The notes below the pieces were generated by a model that was given only the letters and a program-made list of their open reading frames with translations, was not told where the DNA came from and ran no database searches. This document shows positions 38,901 through 47,282 of a DNA stretch of 64,000 nt, piece by piece; the first letter of the stretch is position 1, and every line of letters starts with the position of its first letter. The translations under genes were made by a program, and so were the position numbers. The DNA is from Stentor roeselii (lineage: Eukaryota; Ciliophora; Heterotrichea; Heterotrichida; Stentoridae): the NCBI GenBank assembly GCA_006503475.1, contig RSEH01000009.1:62001-126000 (forward strand). The letters run 5' to 3'.

Positions 38901-41155
38901 AAAAATCTGAAATTCTAGAAAAACTTAGAGAAGAACTTCGACAACTTCGCAATGAACTTGAGGAAAAACAGAAAAAAAATGAACAACTTGACGATGACCT
39001 TAACTTAAAAGAAAGACAATTAAAAAAAATTGAGATTGAAAAAAATTCTCAGGACTTGGAACTTGAAAAAATAAAAAATGAAAAAAATTCATTAAAAGCT
39101 GAAATCGTTAAAATTGGAACTGATAAAAATGAACTTGAGGAAAAATTAAAAATGAATGAAAATTCTGAAGAAATTAGAAAAATTGAAAGGATTTTAGAGG
39201 AAAAACAAAAGGAACTTGAGGAAAGTGAAGAAAAACTGGTGATTGCCAGACGATACCAGATGCTATACCCTGAACTTATTTTAGAAAAACAAGAAAACGA
39301 GGCGAAACTTCGAGAAATTCAAATCGATTTCCAGGAAATCCGAAGAAAACACGATGATTTAAAATCAGAAAACGATCAACTCAAGTTCAAAATGAATTCC
39401 TTAGAAACCGCTTCAAAAACAGCAGAAGAGTTGTTAAGAGAAAACCAAAAAATGCGTTTAAGACTCAACTTTTTCGAACAAAGCAGCGAAGGGCGAGAGT
39501 CCAACGACCTGATCAAGAAAATATCAGAAGACCTTTCAAATAAAGAAGGTCAAATCCGAGACCTTCTTCAAGAAATCGATCGACTGAAAAAAGTCATCGA
39601 AGGACATGTAAAAAAATTCCGACTTTCCTTGACGAGAAACTTTTTGATCCGTCTTTGTCACACTTATAAAGAAATGGAACGACAGGGCTTCGTCAAATGG
39701 AGAAACTTCAAAAAGTCCTCAGGAGGTCCTTCGATTAACCTGGCCCCGGCACTGAAAGACTTGGAAGAGTCAAAAGATTTAAAAGACGAGGCAAGTAAAG
39801 CTGCTGATGAGGTCTTAATTAAAACAGCGGCAGATCTCTTCGCACATAACAAAATCATTGAGAACTACAAAGAAGCTGCGAATGAAAAACCCTTGAGTTT
39901 CATTAATGTCTTCAAGTTCCTCGAAGAACTCATGGATAAAAAGTTCGAGTCTGACAAGTTGCAAGTCTCTGAAAGCAAGTCAGTAGTTTCAATGCCTGAG
40001 TTCATGATGGACTTTTTACTGAAAACTTATGGAATACAGTCATTGGCTCTTAAGTTTTTAAGTCAGTTTATTGGCGGATTTTATGAGATTTATAAGGAAA
40101 ATGATCGATATGCTGCTTTTTTTGCAAGAATTCTGCAAATTTTTCACCCTGAACCTGCTCCTTTGAATTTAGCAGTTTTTATTGTCAAGGCTCGGATGGA
40201 CTTTCACCCTTTGATTGAAAATCATGAGAGAAGTTTGAATGAAAATGAAAGAAAAAAAGATGCAAGTCGAATAGCTTTTGAAAATTCAGGACATGGCGGA
40301 AAAGCTTTTTTGGGAGATACGATTGAACTGGTTTATTCACTTTTTCATGATGACCCTTCTGGTGGAGAATCAGTTTTAGAGATGATTAAACCTGAGAAGG
40401 TATCTATCGAGGACTATGTGGCTTATAAGATCTGTCATAAAATGGCAAAACTTGGAAAAACACCTGAAATGATTTTTAATCTTCTTGATAAGGATAACGG
40501 TGGATCCATTGACTGTAAAGAGTTCTTATCAGGAACTCGTGTCGACCTTGACTTATGGATTTCAGAGAAAAACATCAGCAAACTCATGGACCATCTCACC
40601 TGCAACAAGGAAGTCTCCAAAGAAGCCTTCATGAGTAAAATAAACATGAAGTTCCTTCTTGACTGCAACAAAAACCCTTCTTGGACAGTAACAAAATGTG
40701 ACTTTTTATCTTCTCTTCTCGAAGTTTTCACTCAAAAACAACGAAAAGTCCTGAAAGTTCTTCATGAAAAAGCTAAACCTTCTGGAGTTTTCAATAAACA
40801 ACTCTTCATCAGCGCTGTTGTCGACCTCGACCCCAGCCTTGACGGGCAGACTATTGATAAAATGTATGACGAAGCGAAAGACAAAGGACCTGAAGTTAGA
40901 TTGCAAGCCGCAAGTGAAGTTGCAAGCAAATACGCACTTGGAGACCTGAAAAGTTTCAAAGTCAAAGAACTCTTGCAAGAACTGCAAAGAAGGAAAATCG
41001 TGAATTCTACGGAAGATGAAACTGTTAGTGTTTCTACTAAAACCAAAAGAATCAGCTTTGTTGAAGGAAATGTGAGGATCGATAGGGATGAAGAGGAAAA
41101 AACGATTATTAGGAAGAAGTTGATCAAAAAATTAGTTAAGAGGATTGTAGGGTAA
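32924..41155 (+). CDS. Giant coiled-coil protein with Trp-rich N-terminus and C-terminal EF-hand
   Basis: A single uninterrupted 2,743-codon frame. Residues 1-265 are rich in Trp within short Gly/Lys/Glu repeats (KWGTSEVEV, HKWGESTGEEGYEKWHEKW), recalling Trp-rich ESV1/LESV starch-associated proteins of plants. A Pro/Ser/Lys linker spans about 290-400. Long helical domains follow, with a continuous coiled coil at about 1830-2210. Near residue 2518 a canonical EF-hand loop, DKDNGGSIDCKE, suggests Ca2+ binding. The C-terminus is helical. It is probably a cytoskeletal or cortical scaffold; that role is inference. Confidence 0.85.
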   Translation: MDGEKQESWWFGEYPNYSLKKYPDMPIYQRFKSSDRSFNKIIGDYREAFWRDDNCFIFEWFDSKELKGEKFGLDLNSITYFYEHWFTDEENIHTVEKSWLCDPVEWGLIIKYYPDHEEQVTWNVENDQKVFEKKTTFGDQVKATKIGQVNTPQGIQDFTELFWSSPTGYGKERVWTCGDDKGEEKEYKDGEKKWGTSEVEVDDEVTKKVWNEDGNHKWGESTGEEGYEKWHEKWEKTSEGSYEELIVEDRFQNRGKLRVRSQSNNYKIEWEGTKPVITIPSPGKAKFETRDSQKDSIPLPAAPASNTKMMKKPEGKKLRSGRPGKPKSPEDSKSEKPSSKDPNIKGPVIDFPSKPSIFPPSEIFRKDPRPNNSFEEPESLVEPSGSLDPPLRLEAGKASDSEKLSAQLNSLFKDLKKDLSSRLSDLKSSEPFKSMPSDLGLLSEDLKTFKDPNPFDPQESLSAIQALRDLDRRVLASEKALLSGLPSSDQLKTLFDQSSSAVLALVPTLDPNNISGTPADLQKLLKDFENSSTPKEKIRIIAGLSPKLQDLRRASLRDAEDHEKELARVSFQMSPVLKALEKAVIESQETLLKVKSSAKDAETFEPFINGFNVRGKEWSKSLDSRPYIETVPLVAELLVDMENLKKEMLENELQVKLAEIEEKVKEINLELLERLASKPLESKKNSFNLQEIVCGLDDQVNCAAALVKKILGKDFKTGDSRIDRIPCLQNESFTVDPLELLKKIWIDGKDALGSVNKALACLAEVVCEADEKGRIGEIIERNELAVTGTTPKNKTEAFDQLGVSLDEFLPCLQNSSSLLLKLCEKVQKTPPKNPENLKNLWKSLMISEKITEKLFLDKSEDYKSPLDSLPDDPKEEDLIKSLLLSEEQNLSLLNNDSNMTESELSEIDSLANKRPKHCFFSKDKKPLLRSSSIKVPKGLKSIRGQKGSIGKTLTEPFIDLLEISFKTASELKLWVEGSKPSVSRHLESLNTQKEKLKLEISTNFEEEETLEQLLNYLKSLEDSKQTSYHSPETSKNLGILVQKSEKVLNTTSKIIEATLPSEVEEIKKRKMAENLPEYFKRIGFFLSIFFKMVKDATGVDEGGENLEDALNQMKKKQVVSMLPFEAEDLLNHLISRGVKDLKKMKFLVGLVGDEDDIEEAARLEDMAESVMPEHVSHPSAQDSLVQIDQFLHGFKEIGSQVQGKVNELIQKLVEKLVNPEPLEKDVANLITALEFQAKIAERMAHGDSLELLEDLERRKEALPGTAKDLVPYLCQLSKDFAVFVVGMLEDSLKMTRPEEQKLQFIIGKKLKAAPVLVLREVEHLFSGPDTEDMVSMIVKLNRVTDYFLKIHSIGDPALYSMCKKDFARLSSLSPVEVKSLGKDYADVLLSFIESDDSSEYIEEESSIRSKRTSLRGRPVLDWETIFRGKGLDLDPGFLTEIINQEQELASLYILNITNALGSQEVKRMGISLVDQSKEIRNDLDVKSKIENFFQLRLEESKLISTLSLKLDALAERIQELDQEKETLLTRGLAEVKILVDQNNPLLKQQVLLLVEKEQEYRSKLPGNAQEFMIRLANRTALERELQRIKEESKPADNENEEMIRDLTVVENSLYTGLRALNGFLQQVSNDLLPGTKSLKHLTEQHVSTSVPGLLASINTGLQSLLVLVQALVAVIESSPVRSTLIDLVRLIQTEMRKDDSDTEPVFANLFKLCGSLDDKNLSKKLRETRNQLPEEKNAIIDLASIIFESLGKVLPARTAQSKLQNKLVRETAKLRDGIDEIDLNDEDLVTKYIREANNSILPEDLKAKEMLEKIKKNLENISEKSPSNIPECIERINDRMKEAEKIERLRKELREKASKEINRLKGDIQDKLNEISTIKASLDAQKNNLEAQIALLSNNVNLNASLVEKLTSEAVEKDKNLSASKNSLSDLKMRQEQLEEDLARTNNELDSTNQEIRALRKANKEKDSQIRELSTSLDSFQMATDKFSLGDKEKSEILEKLREELRQLRNELEEKQKKNEQLDDDLNLKERQLKKIEIEKNSQDLELEKIKNEKNSLKAEIVKIGTDKNELEEKLKMNENSEEIRKIERILEEKQKELEESEEKLVIARRYQMLYPELILEKQENEAKLREIQIDFQEIRRKHDDLKSENDQLKFKMNSLETASKTAEELLRENQKMRLRLNFFEQSSEGRESNDLIKKISEDLSNKEGQIRDLLQEIDRLKKVIEGHVKKFRLSLTRNFLIRLCHTYKEMERQGFVKWRNFKKSSGGPSINLAPALKDLEESKDLKDEASKAADEVLIKTAADLFAHNKIIENYKEAANEKPLSFINVFKFLEELMDKKFESDKLQVSESKSVVSMPEFMMDFLLKTYGIQSLALKFLSQFIGGFYEIYKENDRYAAFFARILQIFHPEPAPLNLAVFIVKARMDFHPLIENHERSLNENERKKDASRIAFENSGHGGKAFLGDTIELVYSLFHDDPSGGESVLEMIKPEKVSIEDYVAYKICHKMAKLGKTPEMIFNLLDKDNGGSIDCKEFLSGTRVDLDLWISEKNISKLMDHLTCNKEVSKEAFMSKINMKFLLDCNKNPSWTVTKCDFLSSLLEVFTQKQRKVLKVLHEKAKPSGVFNKQLFISAVVDLDPSLDGQTIDKMYDEAKDKGPEVRLQAASEVASKYALGDLKSFKVKELLQELQRRKIVNSTEDETVSVSTKTKRISFVEGNVRIDRDEEEKTIIRKKLIKKLVKRIVG

Positions 41156-41460
41156 TTAGTGATTTTAGGGTTTAGGATTAATTTTTAGAAGTAATGGTTT
41201 TGGGATTAGAAGAAGTTGGGAAGTTTTAAGAGGTGATTAAGTGATTAGTTAGGTAAAAAAGTGATTTTTATTAACACCCTTGATTTTTACCATCACAGAT
41301 CAGGAAAATTTTACATAAAACTCTTTAGAGGATTGAAGCGTAATAAGTGATTAAACAATCTAGTTAAAAAACTTATTTTTATCAGAACTTCTGTCATTTA
41401 TATCATCACAGACCAGGAAGAAACATATAAAAACTCCTCAAGAGCATTGTAGGGTAATAA
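41156..41460 (+). repeat. Two degenerate upstream copies of the 41461 gene's 5' end
   Basis: Units starting near 41239, 41345 and 41459 align over about 80-110 bases. Shared words are GTGATTAAACAATC/ATGATTAAACAGTC, then CATCACAGACCAGGAA/GATCACAGCACC. The third copy is the start of the coding sequence; in the two upstream copies the ATG appears as GTG and stops have accumulated. Confidence 0.65.
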
Positions 41461-42000
41461 ATGATTAAACAGTCCAAATCAAAAAAAGTAATTTCTATTA
41501 GAACCCCTGTCGTTTTGTATGATCACAGCACCAATACTCAACCGACTGTTCCCAGCAGATGTGTCAGTGATTTCAAAGAAATCATTCAAGTTGAGAAGGG
41601 GAGAAAAAGCTATTCAAGGGTAATTCAAGCCACCAAAAAGAAGGACTTGGTTCGGAGTAGCAAGTCTTTTGATCAAAGTTTTGGTGAGAAAAAATGTTGT
41701 GCTCAGCTTTTGATGAATGAACAACCTTTTATTGTGTTGAAAAGTAACAAGTTTCAAAGAGGATTCACTTGTGAAAAAAAAAACTCGTATGAAATGGTCT
41801 TGAATAATAAGATTTCTGAAAGCATTTTGAAGTTTAGCAGCAGTAAAAGGATTAATAAGAAATCTCATGATTTTGAGTATGGTGAAGATATGCAGATCTT
41901 TGCTATTCGACCTTTGTGCTCACCACTTTTGCCTATCACAAGGAAACGGTTTTTGTCGTTTTATGGAGCGAAAAGGTATCAGAAGTATGGAAATAGGTGA
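41461..42000 (+). CDS. Basic hypothetical protein, 179 aa
   Basis: No recognised domain. The protein is rich in Ser and Lys, with SRCVSDFKEIIQVEKGRKSY and a tail FLSFYGAKRYQKYGNR. The frame is closed by TGA. Support for being real comes from its length, the TAATAA before its ATG and the compact gene spacing around it; the adjacent 3' neighbour on the opposite strand ends 116 bp away. Its 5' end lies in a triplicated segment. Confidence 0.55.
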   Translation: MIKQSKSKKVISIRTPVVLYDHSTNTQPTVPSRCVSDFKEIIQVEKGRKSYSRVIQATKKKDLVRSSKSFDQSFGEKKCCAQLLMNEQPFIVLKSNKFQRGFTCEKKNSYEMVLNNKISESILKFSSSKRINKKSHDFEYGEDMQIFAIRPLCSPLLPITRKRFLSFYGAKRYQKYGNR

Positions 42001-42116
42001 GGATTAGTTGATAAGTAAATTCCATAAAGTTATAAATTCCTCTATTGCTAAATAACACAAAAAAAAACTCAAACTAATTCAACTTCCCTCCTCCTCATTC
42101 TCAACCCCCAACAATC

Positions 42117-43031
42117 TTAATTAATTCTATTTAAAAAAGTTTCACTAGTTTGTTTCCTCATATGCAAAAGACTAGACTTATACTCAGCATTAACTTTTTC
42201 AATCTTAACATAATCCTCAAAGTTTTCATTCAAGCCTTTCAACTTCTCCTCAGCACTTTTATTAAGATCATAGATTTTATGATGAAATTCAAGAACCTGT
42301 TCAACAGCATAGTCAAGATTAGCACAATGTTTATTAAAATCCTTCAACTCCTTCTGATCACTTTTCACATCTTCCACCCGATCAGTAATTATTTTAACAT
42401 CTTCAGCGAGTTGATCAATGACTTGAAACTCTTCAAGTAGTTTATCATCAATCTTTTCAACCTTATTTTGAAAATCTTGGAATTTAAAAGACTCGACAAC
42501 AGCTTCCCAAATAATTCTCGATTCTTCGAAGTACCTCTGGACTTTTCTTTCAATTTCTTTTTGAATTTTTTTCACTGTCTGGATTTCCAGGTCGAACTTT
42601 TGAAGAACTTCTAAAGATTCCATCCAATTTCCTTGTAAAAGTGAAATTTTTTTCTTTAGTTCTTTGTTTTCTATTGCAAGTTTTTCACTAAGTCCTTCTA
42701 AAGTTTGCACTTTTTGTTCAATTAAACTGACAACAGAATTTTGACTTTCTTGGTAAAGAGGAAGTTTTTTTTCTAGTTCTTCGATTTGACTACTTTGCAA
42801 AATTGCTTGTTTTAATGATTTTAAATGTGAGTTTAAGTGGGTTGGGGTGACAAGGTCTTCGAATAGGCTGAAAAGGTTTTCCTCACATGATAGGCAGTCT
42901 CCCGCACAAACTGATAACTTTAAAATTTCAAGAGCTATGCAGGTCTTGCAAAGGCCTGTGCTTTGGGAAACTGATTTATTGACTTCGTTTTGAAAAGTGG
43001 TCCATAAAAAATCACGAGATTCGAAATCCAT
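42117..43031 (-). CDS. Coiled-coil protein with an N-terminal Cys cluster
   Basis: The 304-aa protein has a short Cys-rich start (LCKTCIALEILKLSVCAGDC then CEEN), possibly one zinc site, followed by almost continuous heptad-like helices from about 65 to 300. No named family is recognised. It begins 12 nt after the stop of the PKG gene on the same strand, so joint expression is possible. Confidence 0.7.
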   Translation of the reverse strand: MDFESRDFLWTTFQNEVNKSVSQSTGLCKTCIALEILKLSVCAGDCLSCEENLFSLFEDLVTPTHLNSHLKSLKQAILQSSQIEELEKKLPLYQESQNSVVSLIEQKVQTLEGLSEKLAIENKELKKKISLLQGNWMESLEVLQKFDLEIQTVKKIQKEIERKVQRYFEESRIIWEAVVESFKFQDFQNKVEKIDDKLLEEFQVIDQLAEDVKIITDRVEDVKSDQKELKDFNKHCANLDYAVEQVLEFHHKIYDLNKSAEEKLKGLNENFEDYVKIEKVNAEYKSSLLHMRKQTSETFLNRIN

Positions 43032-43043
43032 GAATTATAAGTA

Positions 43044-45728
43044 TTAAAAATCTTGGTCCCATGATGCAGGGATAGGCTTAGTAGAGATCCTCCCACAAAC
43101 AACCTCAGAACCATCCTGACTATCCAGATAATTCTGCAGGGTCTGATTTTGTGTAAGTGCAAAGTTGACTTGTTTATCAATTTTATCAACAGTAGGCAGA
43201 TAAGGTGGACTATGTTTTCGACTGAGCATATCCTCCCAATCAATTCCCTCAAACCACTTATTCGCCTTGAGCCCTTTGAAATTTCCCCTTAAACTCGGAT
43301 TTTTTTTCAACAACAACTCAATAACAGGCCTTTCACTCCGAGTGCTTTTAATAAACTCCGGGTATTCAAAATCCTCAGAAATAATTTTTTTATAAACCAA
43401 AAAAGGGTCTTTATCATGTTCTCCAAAAGGGACACTTCCACAAATAAATTCAAAAATAAGAACTCCAAGACTCCAAAGGTCAGAAGCCAAAGAGTACCCT
43501 TTTCCAATGATGATCTCAGGAGCCATATACTGAGGAGTTCCAACGACAGTGAAAGTCCTTCCTTTGATGACTTTGGCAGTGCCAAAGTCGAGTAGTTTCA
43601 AATACCCGTACTCGTCGACCATGAGGTTTTCAGGTTTGAGGTCTCTGTAAACGATTGAGTTTTCATGTAGATGTTCCAGGATCAGCACAAGACAAGCAGC
43701 GTAAAATCTGCATTTGGAAGTATTCAAAAGGTTTAAAATACGAAGCACGTCGTGAAGACAGAGACCTTGAACATATTCCAGTAAAAAGTAAATCCTTTTG
43801 TCATCTTTGAATGTTTTTACGAGTTTCACTATGAACTGGTGTTCAATTGAAAGAAGGATTTTTCTTTCTAGGTTTAAACATTCATGCAAACGATGACTTA
43901 TGATTTTTTTACGAGATACTGACTTTAAAGCATAAAGTTCTCGGTTTTTTTTATTCGCACAAAGGTAAACATTTCCGAAAGTTCCTTTTCCTAGCATGTT
44001 GACAATCGCTAAGTCGTTTAAAACTATTGAGTCGTCTTGGAGTTTTATTCTTTTCACAAGGAGTTCATGGATCCCTTCATCGATAATATCAAAAAAATTG
44101 CTTCTGTTAGTTACCCAAAAGATGCATTTTTTATTGCAAACCACTGAAGCTGTTCGATTTTCATTTAAAATCATTGACCTTTCACCGAAAAAGTTACCTT
44201 TTGTCACTTTTCTTATCACGATTCCATCACGGATGACTGAGACTTCTCCTTCTTTTACTATGAAAAACTGGTCTCCTGCCTCGCCTTGTTTAAAAACTGT
44301 TGAATTTTCTGGGAACTCTTGATGACTAACACATTTCGATATCAGTCTTAACTTACTTTCAGGAAGGGTTCGAAAAATGCTTACTTTTTTCAGGATTTCA
44401 ATGATTTTATTGTGCTCGATCACCTCTCCTAGCTGCCCGTCAATTGTTTCTTCGAGTTTTACACGGCTTATGACTCCGACGTCGACGTCGTTTATGGCTA
44501 AAAAGTTATTTTTTACGTGTTTTGAGTTGTTGAAAAACAACCAATTTGCTCCGATGTTATCGAACACGGTGAAAGTTTTGTTGTTTGAGATAAGACTGCC
44601 TTTTAGGAGGATCCAGATGTACTTGTTCTTGACTGTACCCTCGGGAATCACAACTTCACCGTTTTTGTAGGAAAATACTTCAACTTTTTCTAAAATTGAT
44701 TCAACTTGGCACTTGGTTAGACCTTGTAGGTATTTTTCTTTGTCAATAGAAATTAGAAGAGAGTTTTTGTAGAGACTGTAGAGAAGTACATCGCCTAATA
44801 CGATTTTAAGCATTTCTCTTCCCAGGCATAGGACTTTTACCTTGCGCACAGCTGTGACTGTCGCAGTTCTCAGCGTATTGTACAGCAAAGCCTGCTCTCC
44901 AAAGTACTCACCAGAAGACAAGACCCTCACCATTTTCCCTGCACAACTACATTCAACTAGTCCTTCTTTAATAATATAAAACAGTTCTCCCGGGTCTCCT
45001 TCAACAACGATTTTTTGCCCATTCAAAAAAGTCTGACTGACAGACAAAGCGACGAGACTTTCAATTTGTAACTCACTTAAAGTCTTTAAAAAGGGAACGC
45101 TTTGTAAGAATTTTTTATTTTCTTCGAAGTTTAAAGAACTGAGAGCTTTCAAAGCATCACGGAATACTTTACGGCCGATTCCCCACATCTGTACTTTTTC
45201 ATGAGTTTTTATTGTTGCCGTACGCTTTGAATCGTGGATTAGGGCCAACTCGCCGAAGCCTTTCCCTGAAGATATAGTTCCTTTGGCGGAGCCATTAATT
45301 ATCACTTCTACTGAACCAGAGGCGAGGACAAAAAAGTTGTAGCCTGGGTCTCCTTGTCGAAAAATTATCTTTTTTGATTCTAGTTCGTAAAACTTCATCT
45401 CTTCTATTATCTGGTCGATGTTTTCATCTGGCAAATGAGTGAAAAGGAAATGATTAAGCAACGCTTTCTTTATTAAGTTCTTGTCTTCTAATGTTTTCTC
45501 TTTATTAGATACTTTTGCTGATTGAGCTTCTAAGTCAGGGTCTTCCATCCAATAGTCTGTGGTCACACTTTTGATACCGTCTTTTTTCCAAGAACTTAAA
45601 AACGAAGTTTCAGACGTCAAGGTTTCAGTTGATTTGCAGGATTTCAATACAGGCTGACTGTTTAAAGACTCTCTCGGTGTTTTCTCAGTTCTTGTTTTCG
45701 GTTTGGTTGGAAGTTTACTATTTCCCAT
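43044..45728 (-). CDS. Cyclic-nucleotide-dependent protein kinase (PKG type) with four cNBDs
   Basis: The 894-aa protein carries four cyclic-nucleotide-binding domains. cNBD1 (FGELALIHDSKRTAT), cNBD2 (FGEQALLYNTLRTAT) and cNBD4 (FFGERSMILNENRTAS) keep the phosphate-binding cassette; cNBD3 is degenerate and lacks it. The AGC kinase core starts at about 575 with GKGTFGNVYL, then YRDLKPENLM, LLDFGTAK and VGTPQYMAPE, where Tyr replaces the usual His of the HRD motif, as in many PKA/PKG kinases. This order, regulatory then kinase in one chain, is the PKG plan known from alveolates. It should link cGMP to ciliary or contractile responses. Confidence 0.93.
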   Translation of the reverse strand: MGNSKLPTKPKTRTEKTPRESLNSQPVLKSCKSTETLTSETSFLSSWKKDGIKSVTTDYWMEDPDLEAQSAKVSNKEKTLEDKNLIKKALLNHFLFTHLPDENIDQIIEEMKFYELESKKIIFRQGDPGYNFFVLASGSVEVIINGSAKGTISSGKGFGELALIHDSKRTATIKTHEKVQMWGIGRKVFRDALKALSSLNFEENKKFLQSVPFLKTLSELQIESLVALSVSQTFLNGQKIVVEGDPGELFYIIKEGLVECSCAGKMVRVLSSGEYFGEQALLYNTLRTATVTAVRKVKVLCLGREMLKIVLGDVLLYSLYKNSLLISIDKEKYLQGLTKCQVESILEKVEVFSYKNGEVVIPEGTVKNKYIWILLKGSLISNNKTFTVFDNIGANWLFFNNSKHVKNNFLAINDVDVGVISRVKLEETIDGQLGEVIEHNKIIEILKKVSIFRTLPESKLRLISKCVSHQEFPENSTVFKQGEAGDQFFIVKEGEVSVIRDGIVIRKVTKGNFFGERSMILNENRTASVVCNKKCIFWVTNRSNFFDIIDEGIHELLVKRIKLQDDSIVLNDLAIVNMLGKGTFGNVYLCANKKNRELYALKSVSRKKIISHRLHECLNLERKILLSIEHQFIVKLVKTFKDDKRIYFLLEYVQGLCLHDVLRILNLLNTSKCRFYAACLVLILEHLHENSIVYRDLKPENLMVDEYGYLKLLDFGTAKVIKGRTFTVVGTPQYMAPEIIIGKGYSLASDLWSLGVLIFEFICGSVPFGEHDKDPFLVYKKIISEDFEYPEFIKSTRSERPVIELLLKKNPSLRGNFKGLKANKWFEGIDWEDMLSRKHSPPYLPTVDKIDKQVNFALTQNQTLQNYLDSQDGSEVVCGRISTKPIPASWDQDF

Positions 45729-46124
45729 TTTTAAGGGTTTCTGTTAATCAAATATTTAAAGGGATTAATTTTAAGTTTTTTATAAAATTTTAAGGATTGA
45801 ATTCGACTTGTTTTCGATGATTAAAATAAGAAGAGAAAGACTTTTGTATTAATTAATTTAATATTCTGAGTTATAATGAAAGTAAATGTTATTTGAAAGT
45901 TAGGATTGTAAAAATGTTAAGTATAGATAAATGAAGGATTTATTATATATTATAATGGCTCATTGAATTTTTCGGAAGGATTAAAATATATTGTTATGGA
46001 TTGGTTTAATGAATTTTTTGAAAGGATTACCATTATCGAAGTTTAATTGAAGTCTTATGAATAACTAACTAGAAGTTTTATGTGATTTGATTATTGGATT
46101 TAGACAAACTAGTAGTCAATCTCT
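45729..46124. other. AT-rich intergenic region
   Basis: No coding frame. Two similar words, GAATTTTTCGGAAGGATTA and GAATTTTTTGAAAGGATTA, occur about 45 bases apart (near 45965 and 46010), possibly a small direct repeat. Confidence 0.4.
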
Positions 46125-47057
46125 TTAAAACTGTTTAAGTTCAACAGCAGTTTCAAATATCTGCTCTGAGAAAACATAATGAGAAAAGCTAGTAACAATA
46201 AACCAAATCGGTATAACAAGACTCAAATACTGAATCCAAGCAAACTTCAAATTCTGCAAAAACAAAGGCTGATAAGCGACTTCCTGAAAAACCGGGACCC
46301 TAAGATTCAAATTAACCCGAGTACTGAGTCCATCTCCAGGAGCATAGCTAAAACTCTGGTAATCATAAAAAGTAGTTTCATTTCTATCCAAGTACCTTCT
46401 CAACATCTGTGTCCAAAATCCATCAACAGGTCGATCTAAACTAAACAAGCTTTCATTATAAACCTTTCTAACAATTTTCGAACTTTTCAAAGGTTTTCTT
46501 TGCCTAAGCTTCAAAACTCCATCAATAAAAACAGAAGAAGCTCCATTCGGTAAGTCAAGATCGACGATGGCTAAACAAGTCATGTCAAGATTGACTCTTT
46601 CTCTTAATCTGTAATCAAATTGAATGAAAAGCTTCAAATTTCTGATGTTTTTGGGAGACTCGTGAAGAGTTAAGTTAAAAGTGTAAATGTCTGGCTTTAG
46701 GTCTGCATTTTGGTCCAAGTAATTCGATTCAATGTCCACTGGGATCAGGTTCTTCGAATTTAACTCGGATATGACCCCTGATGTTGAATACAGTGAAGAT
46801 GTCAGGTTTGTGATTACTAAGTTGTTTGAAATCGACTTTGAGGAACTTAGAACTCCTAGAATTAACTCGTTTCGGTAGAGGACTATGGGCTGCTCGTAGT
46901 ATTCTAAAGCGCTTGGCCAGAAACCGTGAGTACTTGCTGATAGGAAAAAGGGAACGATTATAATCAGAAGGGTAAATAAGGAACATAGGAAGGTTGAACA
47001 TGAGCAAAAGTCCGCCCGGTATGTCCTTTCCACTATTTCTTTCAAAATTAGACCCAT
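46125..47057 (-). CDS. TMEM231: TMEM231, ciliary transition-zone membrane protein
   Basis: The 310-aa protein matches TMEM231 along its length: VERTYRADFCS at the N-terminus, a first membrane span at about 24-42, STHGFW, then YEEQ-like YYEQPIVLYRNELILGVL, a long extracellular region, and KFAWIQYLSLVIPIWF for the second span. TMEM231 is a core part of the B9/MKS complex at the ciliary transition zone, controlling entry of membrane proteins. Length fits the family (about 315). It is divergent from FHIT across 895 bp holding the candidate RNA. Confidence 0.9.
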   Translation of the reverse strand: MGLILKEIVERTYRADFCSCSTFLCSLFTLLIIIVPFFLSASTHGFWPSALEYYEQPIVLYRNELILGVLSSSKSISNNLVITNLTSSLYSTSGVISELNSKNLIPVDIESNYLDQNADLKPDIYTFNLTLHESPKNIRNLKLFIQFDYRLRERVNLDMTCLAIVDLDLPNGASSVFIDGVLKLRQRKPLKSSKIVRKVYNESLFSLDRPVDGFWTQMLRRYLDRNETTFYDYQSFSYAPGDGLSTRVNLNLRVPVFQEVAYQPLFLQNLKFAWIQYLSLVIPIWFIVTSFSHYVFSEQIFETAVELKQF

Positions 47058-47282
47058 TTAATTAATTAGATGGAAGATGGTATTAAAGAATTTTAGAATC
47101 ATTTTAGTTTATTAGGTGGAGGTTTACTAATTTTAAAGAAATTTGTATTTGTTTTAGTATTTTTGTAAGGATTAGGAATTTTTAGAATTTTTATGTTGGA
47201 ATATTTAGAAATGTTTATGTTAGAAAAGGCAGTTGGCTTAATGGTTTTTTAGGAATAGAGTATTTGGAAAATGGTGATAGTA
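47058..47282. other. Upstream spacer of TMEM231
   Basis: AT- and T-rich without coding frame; includes repeated TTTTTAGAATTTTTATGTT-like words. No recognised element. Confidence 0.35.
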
